DNA from: an uncultured Desulfatiglans sp.
GTDB taxonomy: Bacteria > Desulfobacterota > DSM-4660 > Desulfatiglandales > Desulfatiglandaceae
Assembly: GCA_900498135.1 (NCBI GenBank)
Contig: LR026961.1
Coordinates: 315,226-379,225 of the forward strand
Length of the DNA stretch: 64,000 nt
Direction: 5' to 3'
Shown here: piece by piece, positions 54,568-63,523 of the stretch
How positions within the stretch are numbered: the first letter of the stretch is position 1
Layout: each line of letters begins with the position of its first letter
Translations under genes and position numbers: made by a program
Notes under the pieces: model-generated
What the model saw: only the letters and a program-made list of their open reading frames with translations
Database searches by the model: none
What the model was told of the DNA's origin: nothing

Positions 54568-55041
54568 CTACCGATCCACCTTTCGCTCGTAAAACCCTTT
54601 TTCGAAGGCCATGATGGTCGTCAGGCCTTCATTCACATCGATCGTAATGACCACCGGGCGACCCGTATCGTCGTCTTTACCCTCCAAATGACCAAGGTCC
54701 CCTTCAGGATCCAGAAGTGCAAAACCAGCCTCCTTCAGCAGGCCCGCCGACTGATCCTTCAACTCCCCATGGAAAACGAAGGCGTGCCCACCAAGCATCG
54801 CTTCATCTTCATAAATATAGCCGGCGCTCACCAAGGGACTTGCACCGGTGACATGGTACAGTTCGATCTTCAGCTCTCCCATCTGAGAGATCTCATCGGG
54901 TTCCCCCAGGATGGAGCGCACCTCGCTTCTGGACATCGACACACTGACCCGATCGATGTCCGAAATACCTACGGCGGCAGTCGCCGCCCCTGAGAAAAAG
55001 AACAGAACGCCACACAAAATGACCCATGGACCCTTTTTCAT
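54568..55041 (-). CDS. Secreted BamE/SmpA-like domain protein
   Basis: A 157-residue exported protein. The signal peptide (MKKGPWVILCGVLFFFSGAATAA) is followed by VSMSRSEVRSILGEPDEISQMGELKIELYHV, the start of a BamE/SmpA-like fold in which MSRSEVxxILGxPD is typical. There is no lipobox cysteine. The rest (GYIYEDEAMLGG, GKDDDTGRPVVITIDVNEGL) is not a known signature. AAGGAGC precedes the ATG at 55041; the longer frame starts in non-coding sequence. It may act in envelope assembly; this is inferred. Confidence 0.65.
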   Translation of the reverse strand: MKKGPWVILCGVLFFFSGAATAAVGISDIDRVSVSMSRSEVRSILGEPDEISQMGELKIELYHVTGASPLVSAGYIYEDEAMLGGHAFVFHGELKDQSAGLLKEAGFALLDPEGDLGHLEGKDDDTGRPVVITIDVNEGLTTIMAFEKGFYERKVDR

Positions 55042-55197
55042 CCGAAGCTCCTTTTCACCTTGTCCGCATGATGCGGACTCACAGCGCTGATATAAAGAAA
55101 CCGGTTTCTGCTTCCTTCTGGAGGGGACTTCACGAGTCGCCCGCGCCCTCGATCGACCCCTGCGGAATACCACCGCCGAATTGCCCCCGCAGGATGG

Positions 55198-55938
55198 CTA
55201 TTTGAACAGGGCATCGATGGCGTTGACCAGACCAGCCGGGTTGACGCCTACACCGACCGACGCGCTCGATTCCTTCTTGACCCTGGTTCCGTCTGCGGTG
55301 ACGTACTCCTTCGACGACGAAGAGGTCTTCACCTTTTTTTCGAGTGGATTTGCCTGGCTCAAAGCCGCATCAGCACCGATCTTGACCACTTCGCGCACCA
55401 GTTCCTTATGGCTCATCTGGGCCGCCTCGTCGGTGCCGGCCGCCTGCTCCGCGGGGACGCCGTTTGCCGGGGTGTCAACCGCCTGTTCCAGAGAAGCCGC
55501 CCCGCCCGCGCTCCCTACAGGTGTCAAGGTCACCTTTACAGCGGACGGGGTCAATACATAGGCCTCGCCTGTCTTCTCCTGCGCATCGAGGGAACTCATA
55601 CTGCTCCCGACGCCCATGGCGGGATCCTTGAAAAAGAGCCCGGAATGAACACCTGATTGAATCGCTTTCAGGTAGGCCCTGTCTTTCTGGTATAATTTTT
55701 GGATCACCACATCCTCCTGGCGGTAGTTCTCTTTTTGCAGGGTGAGGATATGGCTGCGGGTCCGCTCGAGCGAAACCGTGCCCGGGGTTGTTCCAACGTA
55801 TTGCCCATCGGCATACATCTTCGCCCCCATGGGATTGGTCGAAACCGGAATGTCCTGCTTCAGGACCGGTGTGCTGCATCCGCCGGCGAACGAGGTGATC
55901 AGTCCTATGATGATACAGAGCCGCTTCCAGATCTTCAT
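55198..55938 (-). CDS. PEGA-domain-like lipoprotein
   Basis: A 246-residue lipoprotein. The lipobox is FAGGC near residue 21. Residues about 30-75 (VSTNPMGAKMYADGQYVGTTPGTVSLERTRSHILTLQKENY) match the PEGA repeat found in surface proteins. After that the sequence is Ser/Ala-rich with KTSSSSKEYVTADGTRVKKESSASVGVGVNP near the end. GGAGGGG precedes the ATG. A terminator of the upstream maeB gene lies just before it. Confidence 0.75.
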   Translation of the reverse strand: MKIWKRLCIIIGLITSFAGGCSTPVLKQDIPVSTNPMGAKMYADGQYVGTTPGTVSLERTRSHILTLQKENYRQEDVVIQKLYQKDRAYLKAIQSGVHSGLFFKDPAMGVGSSMSSLDAQEKTGEAYVLTPSAVKVTLTPVGSAGGAASLEQAVDTPANGVPAEQAAGTDEAAQMSHKELVREVVKIGADAALSQANPLEKKVKTSSSSKEYVTADGTRVKKESSASVGVGVNPAGLVNAIDALFK

Positions 55939-55957
55939 CGATATTCCCCTCCGTTTC

Positions 55958-56000
55958 AAAAAAAAACGCCCGGGCCGCCGGATGGAATCGCGGCCGCCCG
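55958..56000 (-). terminator. Terminator after maeB
   Basis: On the minus strand a GC-rich hairpin (CGGGCGGCCGC and GCGGCCCG with a small bulge) is followed by nine T residues. Confidence 0.75.
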
Positions 56001-56143
56001 AAGCTCGATGATTACAATCTGTTGATGTGGATCGGTTTGACCGGACATCGTTTTCAAGCTTGGCAGTCTAAAAAGACTGGCCTTTCATGTCAAGCCCCCC
56101 GACCCGCTGACCGCTGCGGACCGTGCCTTCGTCCAACTCCGGA

Positions 56144-58414
56144 TCATCCCCTTTCTTCCCGCTCCTTCAATTCCTGCGCCTGTGCGACCGTGATGGCGAT
56201 GACATGCACGACATTTTCCATGTCGCTGCTCCGCTGAAGGACGTTGAAAGGCCTGCTGAGCCCCATCAGCAGCGGGCCCACGGCCTTCGCCCCGCCTGCA
56301 TATTCGAGCAGCTTGAAGGCCGCGTTCCCCGCGTCCAGATTGGGAAAAATGAGCACGTTGGCCGGCCCTCCGAGACGGCAGAACGGGTAGAGCCGTTTGA
56401 CGATCTCCTCCGAAAGGGCGGTGTCCACCTGCATCTCACCGTCTATCACCATACCCGGCTTCTTACGCCGACAGAGCTTCACGGCCTCTTCGACGACCAT
56501 GGCATCCGGATGCCGGGTACTGCCGAAGTTGGAAAAGGAGACCATGGCGATCCGCGGGTTGATGTCGAAGAAGACCGCCTGCTCTGAAGCGAGAAGGGCA
56601 ATCTCAGCGAGGTCCTCCGCGGAGGGGTGAAAATTCACGGTCGTATCGGCAAGAAGCAGCGTCCGCCCTTTAAGGATGAGGAGATAGCTGCCCGAAACCT
56701 TGGATATGCCGGACCGCCTCGGAATCACTTGCAGAACCGGGCGGATCGCATCCGGATAAGAGCGTCCGATGCCGTGGACCTGTCCGTCGACGTAACCCTC
56801 CAGCACCATCGCTGCGCCGAAGACGTAGCGGCTCCGCAGTTGTCGGCGGGTCTCCTCCAAGGACCACCCTTTTCGGGCCCGTTTTTCGAAAAGCACCTCG
56901 ACGAACCGGTCGTAGAGCGGGCTTTTGAAGTTGTCCAGGATCTCCACCCCCTCCAGCGAGACCTGTAGTTCGCGGGCCAATGATCGGATCTTTTCCTCGT
57001 TCCCGAGGAGCAGCGGCCGCGCAATGCCCTCGCGGGCAACCTCGTGCGCGGCCCGCAGGATGACTGGGTTATCCCCCTCCGGGAGGACGATCCGCCGGGG
57101 GTCCTGCTGGGCCTGAACGGCCACCTTGTGGAGGATCTCGCGCTCGGCGCCCAGGCGCGATTCTAGGATCTGGACATAAGCAGGCTCTGCGGGCAGGCTG
57201 ATCCGGGCGGCACCGCTTTCGACGGCGGCCTTCGCCACGGCCGGAGCCACCGTAAGAAGCACGCGCAGGTCCAGAGGCTTCGGAATGAGGTAATCCGGCC
57301 CAAAGTGAATCGGGCGCCCTCCGTAGGCTCGAATGACGGAATCCGGCACGTCTTCACGGGCCAGCCCAGCCAGGGCGTGAACAGCCGCGACCTTCATCGA
57401 CGCGTTGATCGTAGTCGCGCGCACATCTAGGGCGCCGCGGAACAGAAAGGGAAAACACAGCACATTGTTGACCTGATTCGGATAGTCGGACCGGCCCGTC
57501 GCGACGATCGCATCCGGACGGGCGGCCTTCGCTTCATAGTAGCCGATCTCCGGCTCCGGGTTCGCCAGGGCAAAGATGATCGGATCTTTCGCCATGCCCG
57601 CCAGGAGGTCTGCGTCGAAGGCTCCCTCGGTCGAGACCCCGACCAGGACGTGAGCCTCTTTGACAGCTTGCTGCAAGGTCCGGAGCGGCGTCTCGCCTGC
57701 AAAGGCTTCCTTGTAAGGGTTCATCCCCTCCTCCCGGCCTTTGTAGATGACGCCTTTGGAATCGACCAGCAGGATGTTTTCTCTCCTGGCCCCCAGTTCC
57801 ACATACATCCTGGCGCAGGCGATTCCTGCGGCGCCGGCGCCGTTGACGACGATCCGGATTTCTTCCAGAGGATGGCCGGCAAGCTCACACGCATTGAGCA
57901 AGGCCGCCCCGGAAATAATGGCGGTTCCGTGCTGGTCGTCATGGAAGACCGGGATGGACATCATCTCGGTCAGCCGCTCCTCGATGTAGAAGCAATCCGG
58001 TGCCCGAATGTCTTCCAGATTGATCCCCCCAAAGGTCGGCTCGAGCAGCTTGACCGTGCGGATGAACTCATCGGGATCACGCGTGTCCACCTCGATATCG
58101 AAGACATCCAGGTCGGCAAACCGTTTGAACAAGACCCCCTTTCCTTCCATCACAGGCTTGCCGGCCAGCGGTCCGATATTCCCCAGGCCCAGAACCGCCG
58201 TCCCGTTGGTAATGACCGCCACCAGATTCCCCCGGGTGGTATAGTTAAAGGACGCGTCCGGATCCTGCTCGATGCGCAGACACGGCGCGGCGACCCCGGG
58301 CGTATAGGCCAGGCTCAAATCCGTCTGGGTCAGGCACGGTTTGCTCGGGATGACCTCGATCTTCCCGGGTCTCGGTTCCTGATGATAACGCAGCGCCTCT
58401 GAATCGTAAGTCAT
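56144..58414 (-). CDS. maeB: NADP-dependent malic enzyme with C-terminal phosphotransacetylase-like domain
   Basis: A 756-residue fused enzyme that decarboxylates malate to pyruvate. The N-terminal malic enzyme part (1 to about 420) has [71 protein letters not shown] and the dinucleotide motif [10 protein letters not shown]. The C-terminal part (about 430-756) is a phosphate acetyltransferase homologue ([55 protein letters not shown]), usually regulatory. TAGGAGAAA precedes the ATG. It is monocistronic, with a terminator. Confidence 0.96.
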   Translation of the reverse strand: MTYDSEALRYHQEPRPGKIEVIPSKPCLTQTDLSLAYTPGVAAPCLRIEQDPDASFNYTTRGNLVAVITNGTAVLGLGNIGPLAGKPVMEGKGVLFKRFADLDVFDIEVDTRDPDEFIRTVKLLEPTFGGINLEDIRAPDCFYIEERLTEMMSIPVFHDDQHGTAIISGAALLNACELAGHPLEEIRIVVNGAGAAGIACARMYVELGARRENILLVDSKGVIYKGREEGMNPYKEAFAGETPLRTLQQAVKEAHVLVGVSTEGAFDADLLAGMAKDPIIFALANPEPEIGYYEAKAARPDAIVATGRSDYPNQVNNVLCFPFLFRGALDVRATTINASMKVAAVHALAGLAREDVPDSVIRAYGGRPIHFGPDYLIPKPLDLRVLLTVAPAVAKAAVESGAARISLPAEPAYVQILESRLGAEREILHKVAVQAQQDPRRIVLPEGDNPVILRAAHEVAREGIARPLLLGNEEKIRSLARELQVSLEGVEILDNFKSPLYDRFVEVLFEKRARKGWSLEETRRQLRSRYVFGAAMVLEGYVDGQVHGIGRSYPDAIRPVLQVIPRRSGISKVSGSYLLILKGRTLLLADTTVNFHPSAEDLAEIALLASEQAVFFDINPRIAMVSFSNFGSTRHPDAMVVEEAVKLCRRKKPGMVIDGEMQVDTALSEEIVKRLYPFCRLGGPANVLIFPNLDAGNAAFKLLEYAGGAKAVGPLLMGLSRPFNVLQRSSDMENVVHVIAITVAQAQELKEREERG

Positions 58415-58624
58415 GGTTTCTCCTATATGAGTTCGTGACTACCGTTTTTCGATTTGGAAAGGCATTTGTCCCATTTCAAACAATGATATTTTACGCCTTG
58501 GCGCCCGAGGAATACAGTTGTTTCATTTTGAATGAAAAATCAGCATGAAAACATGGTTTCCCCCTCGATTTGTGGTATAAGAAAATGCTGATGTTCTGCT
58601 GCATGTCCGCCCGGAACTGTCGAT

Positions 58625-58822
58625 CCGATACAGCCCGGTTTCCAGGCCGCAAATGAGAAATGGTTCTTCACACGCTTCGCGTGCCCAGTCCCGCCGCTTC
58701 GCGGAGGGTCCCGGTTCGCAGATATCAGAATAAACAAATCCTTGCAAGCAGGCGGCCTGTCGGTCTCTGCGCAAGCTCGCTTGCGGATGAGGCCCGAGAT
58801 TGGCAAAAGACCATCACGAAAT
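58625..58822. repeat. Diverged intergenic repeat, copy J
   Basis: A decayed copy with one second-module unit (CACACGCTTCGCGTGCCCAG..., CGCTTCGCGGAGGGTCCCGG) followed by a mutated core (GGCGGCCTGTCGGTC, GAGATTGGCAAAAGACC). It occupies most of the gap between maeB and the DUF3313 gene. Confidence 0.72.
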
Positions 58823-58963
58823 GAGAGATAGGGAGGCCCCTCGCTCGATGCACGCGGGTGTGCGCCGCGTCACCTGGAACCGTTTTTTCAAGGGATTCGA
58901 ATGAGAGCGGGGATGGAATCTTGTCAGCGGCCGACGGCTGCGACCAATCGAAGGAGTGCCCAG

Positions 58964-59689
58964 ATGAAGGCGTTTCTCGGATTTGTCTTCGTCATCGCCT
59001 GTGTGGCGGGGTGTGCAGGAAACCGCTTCGAAAACACCCAGCCGGAAGGGGTACCCGGCGCCTCCCGCATGGGTTTCCTAGGAGAGTATTATCGGCACCT
59101 GACGCCCGGTCCGCCGGGCGGGGCCAGGATGCGCTGGTTCAAACCGGGTACGGACTTCCATAAATACACGCGGATCATGATGGACAGCGTAGTCTTCTAT
59201 TATTCTGAAAAATCGGAGGATTTCGGTATCGATGCGGTGGAGATGAAGGACCTGACGGACATCTTCAACAAGGAGATCGTCCATGCACTTCAAAAAGGGT
59301 ACCCGATTGCAGCCGAACCCGCCCCCGACGTCATCCGGCTCAAAATCGCCATAACGAACCTCGAGAAGAGCAAGCCCGCTCTAAGCGCCGTCACCACGGT
59401 CATTCCTGCAGGGATGGGCGTGAGTCTCATAAGGAGAGGAGCCACGGGTGTCTGGAGTGGCGCGGGCGAGATATCCATCGAGGTATTGGCCCTCGATTCG
59501 GTCAGCAACCAGGTCATTGGCGCAGCGCAGGACTGCCGCTCTGCGGCCTTTACGGAAAGATTCACCTCCCTCGGAATGGTCCAGAAGGCTGCCAAATACT
59601 GGGGCGACAAAGTCCGACACCTGATGGACATCGCCCAGGGCAGGGGCGGATCTGCCCCACCTTCCAATGGCGGCCGTTCCGATGGGTGA
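58964..59689 (+). CDS. DUF3313-type lipoprotein
   Basis: A 241-residue lipoprotein. Lipobox VAGC lies near residue 17, followed by GFLGEYYRHLTPGPPGGARMRWFKPGTDFHKYTRIMMDSVVFY, the DUF3313 signature. The later part (IRLKIAITNLEKSKPALSAVTTVIPAGMGVSLI, GEISIEVLALDSVSNQVIGAAQD) fits the family. AAGGAG precedes the ATG at 58964. The DUF3313 proteins are envelope lipoproteins without a defined activity. It is convergent with the peptidase-like lipoprotein. Confidence 0.87.
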   Translation: MKAFLGFVFVIACVAGCAGNRFENTQPEGVPGASRMGFLGEYYRHLTPGPPGGARMRWFKPGTDFHKYTRIMMDSVVFYYSEKSEDFGIDAVEMKDLTDIFNKEIVHALQKGYPIAAEPAPDVIRLKIAITNLEKSKPALSAVTTVIPAGMGVSLIRRGATGVWSGAGEISIEVLALDSVSNQVIGAAQDCRSAAFTERFTSLGMVQKAAKYWGDKVRHLMDIAQGRGGSAPPSNGGRSDG

Positions 59690-59734
59690 TCGAACCGGTT
59701 GTCCGCTCATCGTGGACAGGACGGGGCCCTCCGT

Positions 59735-61003
59735 TCAATTCATGCCTATCTTCTCAGGAGACGTTATCAAGACGGACAGGTTTTTCCCCTCATATCCAAG
59801 GGCCACAATGGCCACGCCATGGGTTTTGTCGATGAAGGCGCTTCTGTTTTTCAACTCGGGCCTGTAGGTGGCATGCTGCAAATAAGGTGTGGACGGATCC
59901 GCATCCATGATCTTCGCCGTTCCGCTCCCCTCCTCGGCATCAGGGTCGACCTGTATGACCAGCATTCCGCAATCGGGCAGCACCTTGTCATAATGGATGG
60001 GCTGCCGGTTTTCCACCAGATAATATCGACCCCCCTCAAGGGGCACCTTGACAGCCAGGATCCCTCCTTTCCCGGCAAGAGGCGCCAATACGACTCTCTG
60101 AGTCTCCCCCGGGTTTACGCGAACGACCTGTTCGGACGATATCCAGCCCAGTCTGATCTTTGTGAAGGAAGACAGCCCCGGCGGAGGCCCCTTCCGGTCG
60201 ACGAAATGCGCCGACATCACATCCCATCCTCCCATGTAGATGGTGCATTCTTCCCAGCGATGGCGCATCGAAGCGTCAGCCTGACGCTCGAAATCATACA
60301 GTCAAGGCACCAGCCGCTTGCCGTGCTGCACACCTCCCAAGGCATGAAAGAGATCATGGGCGAACATCCCCAGATGGGCGTTTTCAGCGGCGACGAACAC
60401 CCCTCCCGAAAAGGTCGCCCCGCCCTGGGCCCGGAGCGTCACGAATGCGGTATTTCTCCTCACGCCGGTCAACATCCCGGGGTTGGCGCAGTAGCAGATC
60501 ATGCCGTAGCCCTTGCCGGGCAGGGTGAAGGCCCCGGGAATGACGAGCATATGATCGTATTGTGAGAAATCGATCCGTGCTTCGACCGCCGTCATGGCAT
60601 CTTCGATCAATTTTCTGACCCTGCCCCGATCCACCTGAAAGTTATCCGGACTCACGCGGTATTCCGAAAGGTCGTCGGGCAGGGGAATCCATCCCTCGAA
60701 ATGAGGTTTAATCCAAGCCTGTCCGTAGGATTGGGCCTTTACATAATCGTTCAGTCGGTTGGTGGCCCTTTCCTTGATATGATTTAAATTGCATTCGGGC
60801 GCCACATCTTTGAAGCGGACCGCCAGCATGAGCACCCGCTGCTCCCCTTTTGCGCTGTTGGATTGCGGCCCGAGATCGGCGCCTCCAACCGCCACCCCGG
60901 AAGAACCCTCCGCCGGTCCGGCGACCGGGGCCCCCCTGCAGCCGGAAAAGAAGAGCACACAGAACAGAACGCCTAAACCGTATCGGGACATGACTGTCCG
61001 CAT
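59735..61003 (-). CDS. M6-like lipoprotein metallopeptidase with in-frame TGA (candidate selenoprotein)
   Basis: Read through one TGA, this is a 422-residue lipoprotein. It has a lipobox FFSGC with Cys22, a domain resembling M6 (immune inhibitor A-like) peptidases (QRVLMLAVRFKDV at about 55-67; the putative zinc motif HDLFH at 216-220, with Asp where HExxH has Glu), then KRLVP-TGA-LYDFERQ at codon 234 and a downstream MGGWDVMSAHFVDRKGPPPGLSSFTKIRLGWI region typical of these proteins. Both halves are in one frame with no sign of other decay. From my memory of the family, homologues have Cys at the TGA position. A SECIS-like hairpin follows. AGGAGG precedes the ATG at 61003. If TGA is a stop, this is a pseudogene split at 60302. 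Confidence 0.62.
60270..60304 (-). promoter_or_regulatory. Candidate bacterial SECIS element
   Basis: It begins at the TGA (60304-60302). Twenty bases later AGCGTCA pairs perfectly with TGACGCT around a GGC loop (60281-60279), extended by a G-U pair. Distance to the loop, a G in the first two loop bases and the compact upper stem match the general bacterial SECIS description. Confidence 0.5.
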
Positions 61004-61283
61004 CACAACAATCACCTCCTCTCTCCCATCTACTGGGTCAAAAAGACATGATCGCCTTATTCGATGACACTTTTCCGGTGTTTTCCCCTCTAGCACGGAA
61101 TCTGCCGGGCGAAGGGGGCAGGGAGATCGTGCGTGCCAGACTGGAGTCGGGAGCGGATGATCTGAAATCTTTCGGCAGATGGCGTCTGCCGAATTTCCCG
61201 TCAGATAACCCGTCAGAGGTGATAGTTACTCGCTTTCCTCGAATTTTTCAAGATCCGTCTGACCCATTTTCTTCACAGATGGT

Positions 61284-61312
61284 TTGATTTCCTTCTCCCT
61301 TAGGGTTATACA
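61284..61312 (+). promoter_or_regulatory. Putative promoter of the BMP-Cache gene
   Basis: TTGATT (61284-61289) and TATACA (61307-61312) are spaced by 17 bp, about 275 bp before the gene at 61588. A short repeat end (GATCCGGAAATGAGG) lies at about 61496-61511 within the leader. The remainder of the 580-bp gap shows nothing else. Confidence 0.55.
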
Positions 61313-61587
61313 TTGCGAAAAAACCCTTGCTATTTCTCCGTAACGGTCCAAATATGCGGGGCGGCCTCGTTTCACCGCCGGCTTGTTGGATGTAACGGCG
61401 CCCGTACCTCCCGAAATGCGATGCCCCGATTGATGCGGCGCCCGTTTCCCCCCTTTTGCTGCCGGGAACGGTTGTCTCCTTTCAGCGCAGATTGATCCGG
61501 AAATGAGGTTTTTCCCCCTATGCCGCCGGGCCCCCGGTGTGACAAGAGAAGAAGGGAGTCCTCGAACGACCCTTTTGGAGGCAGGAG

Positions 61588-63384
61588 ATGAAAGTGAAAC
61601 ACGTGGTCTATTCTTTGTTGTTTGCCTCGTTGGTCCTTCTTGTTCCGGCGGGGAATTCGTCCGCCCAGAACCCGACCCCTTTGAAGGTCGTGCTCGTCTT
61701 CGATATCGGTGGAAGAGGCGACGGAGGATTCAACGATGCCGCCCACAGAGGCCTCGAAAAAGCGGTTGCCGAACTGGGGGTCGAGGCCGTGTACGTGGAT
61801 CAGGAGCGGAGGCTGGAGCGCGACCATGCCGTCGATGCGGCCGCGGCTTCCGATGCGGATCTGATCATCGGCGTCGGCTTCGCCTTCTCGGAGAAGTTGC
61901 ATCAGCTCGCCCTGAAATTCCCCCGCAAAACATTCGTCTGTGTAGACTACAGCATGAGGCGCGACGACAAGGGGCGCCCCTTGCCGCTGCCTCCCAATCT
62001 GGCCGGGCTTGCCTTCAGGGAGGAGGAAGGCTCATATCTCGTCGGGGCTATCGCGGCCCTCACGAGCAAGACCGGGACCATCGGTTTTATCGGCGGGATG
62101 GATAACCCGATCATCCGGAGATTCCAGGCAGGGTACCTGGCCGGCGCACGCGCCGGGCGGCCGGATATCCGCGTGCTGTCGAAATATGCCGGGATAACCG
62201 GTGCAGCCTTCGACGATCCCGAGAAAGGATACCAGATCGCCCGCCGCATGTACCGGGAAGGGGCGGACATCATCTACCACGCATCGGGCGGCACAGGTGC
62301 CGGACTTTTCCGGGCGGCGAAGGAAACCAAGCGGCTGGCGATCGGTGTAGACGTCGATCAGAGCGCTCAGGCGCCCGGTCTGGTGTTGACCAGCATGCTC
62401 AAACACATCGATGTCGCGGTGTTCGAAAGCGTCAAGGCCCGCGCGGAAGGGCGTTTCTCCGGAGGGCTCAAGACCTTCGGACTGAAGGAGAAAGGCGTTG
62501 GATTTGTTTATAACGACCAGAACCGGAACCTAATTCCCCCCGAGGCCTATCACACCGCTCTCTCCCTGCAGCAAAGAATCGTCACGGGTGAGTTGGAGGT
62601 TCCCGCCTCGACCGATGAAAGACTGCTCCTGTCCCGGGAAGAGCTTCAGGAACTCCTGGTGCGGTTGCACTCGGAGGTGACGGGCGCGTTGGAAAGACTC
62701 GACGGTGATCTGACGCAGAGCGCAAAGGCGCTTGCCGGAAAGGACCTGACAGGTGATGTTGCCCGGGCCATGCTTCGAAAGCTCTACGCCGACAACCCTT
62801 ACATCATCGACTGCGAAACAGTCAACCCTGAAGGGATCATGGTGGCCGTCGAACCCCCGGAGCACAGGGCATCCGAGGGCAGCGACATCAGCGCTCAGGC
62901 CCACATGGTTAGACTGTTCAAGACGCGCGAACCGGTCTTGAGCGATTCATTCCGCTCCGTCGAAGGCCCACAGGCGGCTGTCATTCACCATCCCGTATTT
63001 GCTTCCGACCAACGGTTCGTAGGTTCCATCTCGGCGCTTTTTGCGCCGGAATACCTCTTGTCCGGCATCATCGGACCGGTCTCTTCCAACCTGCCGGTCG
63101 ACATCTTCCTGATGCAGACCGACGGTCTGATTATCTACGATGTGGATGCGGAACAAATCGGACGGAACCTCTTTACGGATGCCCTGTACCAGCCCTTTCC
63201 CGAACTCGTTGCGCTGGGTGGAAAAATCGCTTCCACCCCTGAAGGTGAGGGTGTTTACAGCTTTTATCTGAAAGAAGGAAAAATCCCCGTAAAAAAGACG
63301 ATTTTCTGGCGGACCGTCGACCTGCACGGCACCGCCTGGCGCATTGCCATCGCCTGCGCGCAACAGCATATGGAAAATCCGTAA
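61588..63384 (+). CDS. BMP-family solute-binding protein fused to a Cache-like sensor domain
   Basis: A 598-residue exported protein. A signal peptide (about 1-26) is followed by a BMP/PnrA/Med-type binding domain (about 30-335): LVFDIGGRGDGGFNDAAHRGLEKA, ADLIIGVGFAFSEKLHQLAL, FIGGMDNPIIRRFQAGYLAGA, IIYHASGGTGAGLFRAAKE, GVDVDQSAQAPG and VLTSMLKHID. Then comes a helical linker (about 350-385) and a periplasmic sensor-like region (about 385-595) with a Cache pattern (DNPYIIDCETVNPEGIMVAVEPPEHRASEGSDIS, HHPVFASDQRFVGSISALFAPEYLLS, LIIYDVDAEQIGRNLFTDALY). BMP proteins bind nucleosides or related ligands. No ABC permease is adjacent. GGAGGCAGGAG precedes the ATG. Confidence 0.8.
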   Translation: MKVKHVVYSLLFASLVLLVPAGNSSAQNPTPLKVVLVFDIGGRGDGGFNDAAHRGLEKAVAELGVEAVYVDQERRLERDHAVDAAAASDADLIIGVGFAFSEKLHQLALKFPRKTFVCVDYSMRRDDKGRPLPLPPNLAGLAFREEEGSYLVGAIAALTSKTGTIGFIGGMDNPIIRRFQAGYLAGARAGRPDIRVLSKYAGITGAAFDDPEKGYQIARRMYREGADIIYHASGGTGAGLFRAAKETKRLAIGVDVDQSAQAPGLVLTSMLKHIDVAVFESVKARAEGRFSGGLKTFGLKEKGVGFVYNDQNRNLIPPEAYHTALSLQQRIVTGELEVPASTDERLLLSREELQELLVRLHSEVTGALERLDGDLTQSAKALAGKDLTGDVARAMLRKLYADNPYIIDCETVNPEGIMVAVEPPEHRASEGSDISAQAHMVRLFKTREPVLSDSFRSVEGPQAAVIHHPVFASDQRFVGSISALFAPEYLLSGIIGPVSSNLPVDIFLMQTDGLIIYDVDAEQIGRNLFTDALYQPFPELVALGGKIASTPEGEGVYSFYLKEGKIPVKKTIFWRTVDLHGTAWRIAIACAQQHMENP

Positions 63385-63408
63385 TGGCCCAGGCGTCCGA
63401 GGAGAATC

Positions 63409-63521
63409 CGTTTCGGCGCCCATCTGTACGTTTGCCCATGCGGAGGCGGCCTGTAGGTCGCCGCACAAGCAAACGTGCAGATTGACGCCGAGATGGGCCA
63501 AAAAGACCATTTCCGGATGGG
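63409..63521. repeat. Intergenic modular palindromic repeat, copy L
   Basis: One half of the core is present: GTTTGCCCATGCGGAGGC, CTGTAGGTCGCC, CAAGCAAACGTGCAGATTG, CCAAAAAGACCATTTCCGG. The open frame seen in other copies has a stop here. It lies between the convergent BMP-Cache and solute-binding genes. Confidence 0.8.
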
Positions 63522-63523
63522 AT

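Noticed and set aside
59735-60268. Separate gene starting at the ATG at 60268
   Set aside because: No ribosome binding site; it lies in the same frame as the upstream half of the peptidase-like protein, so a single interrupted or Sec-containing gene is the better reading.
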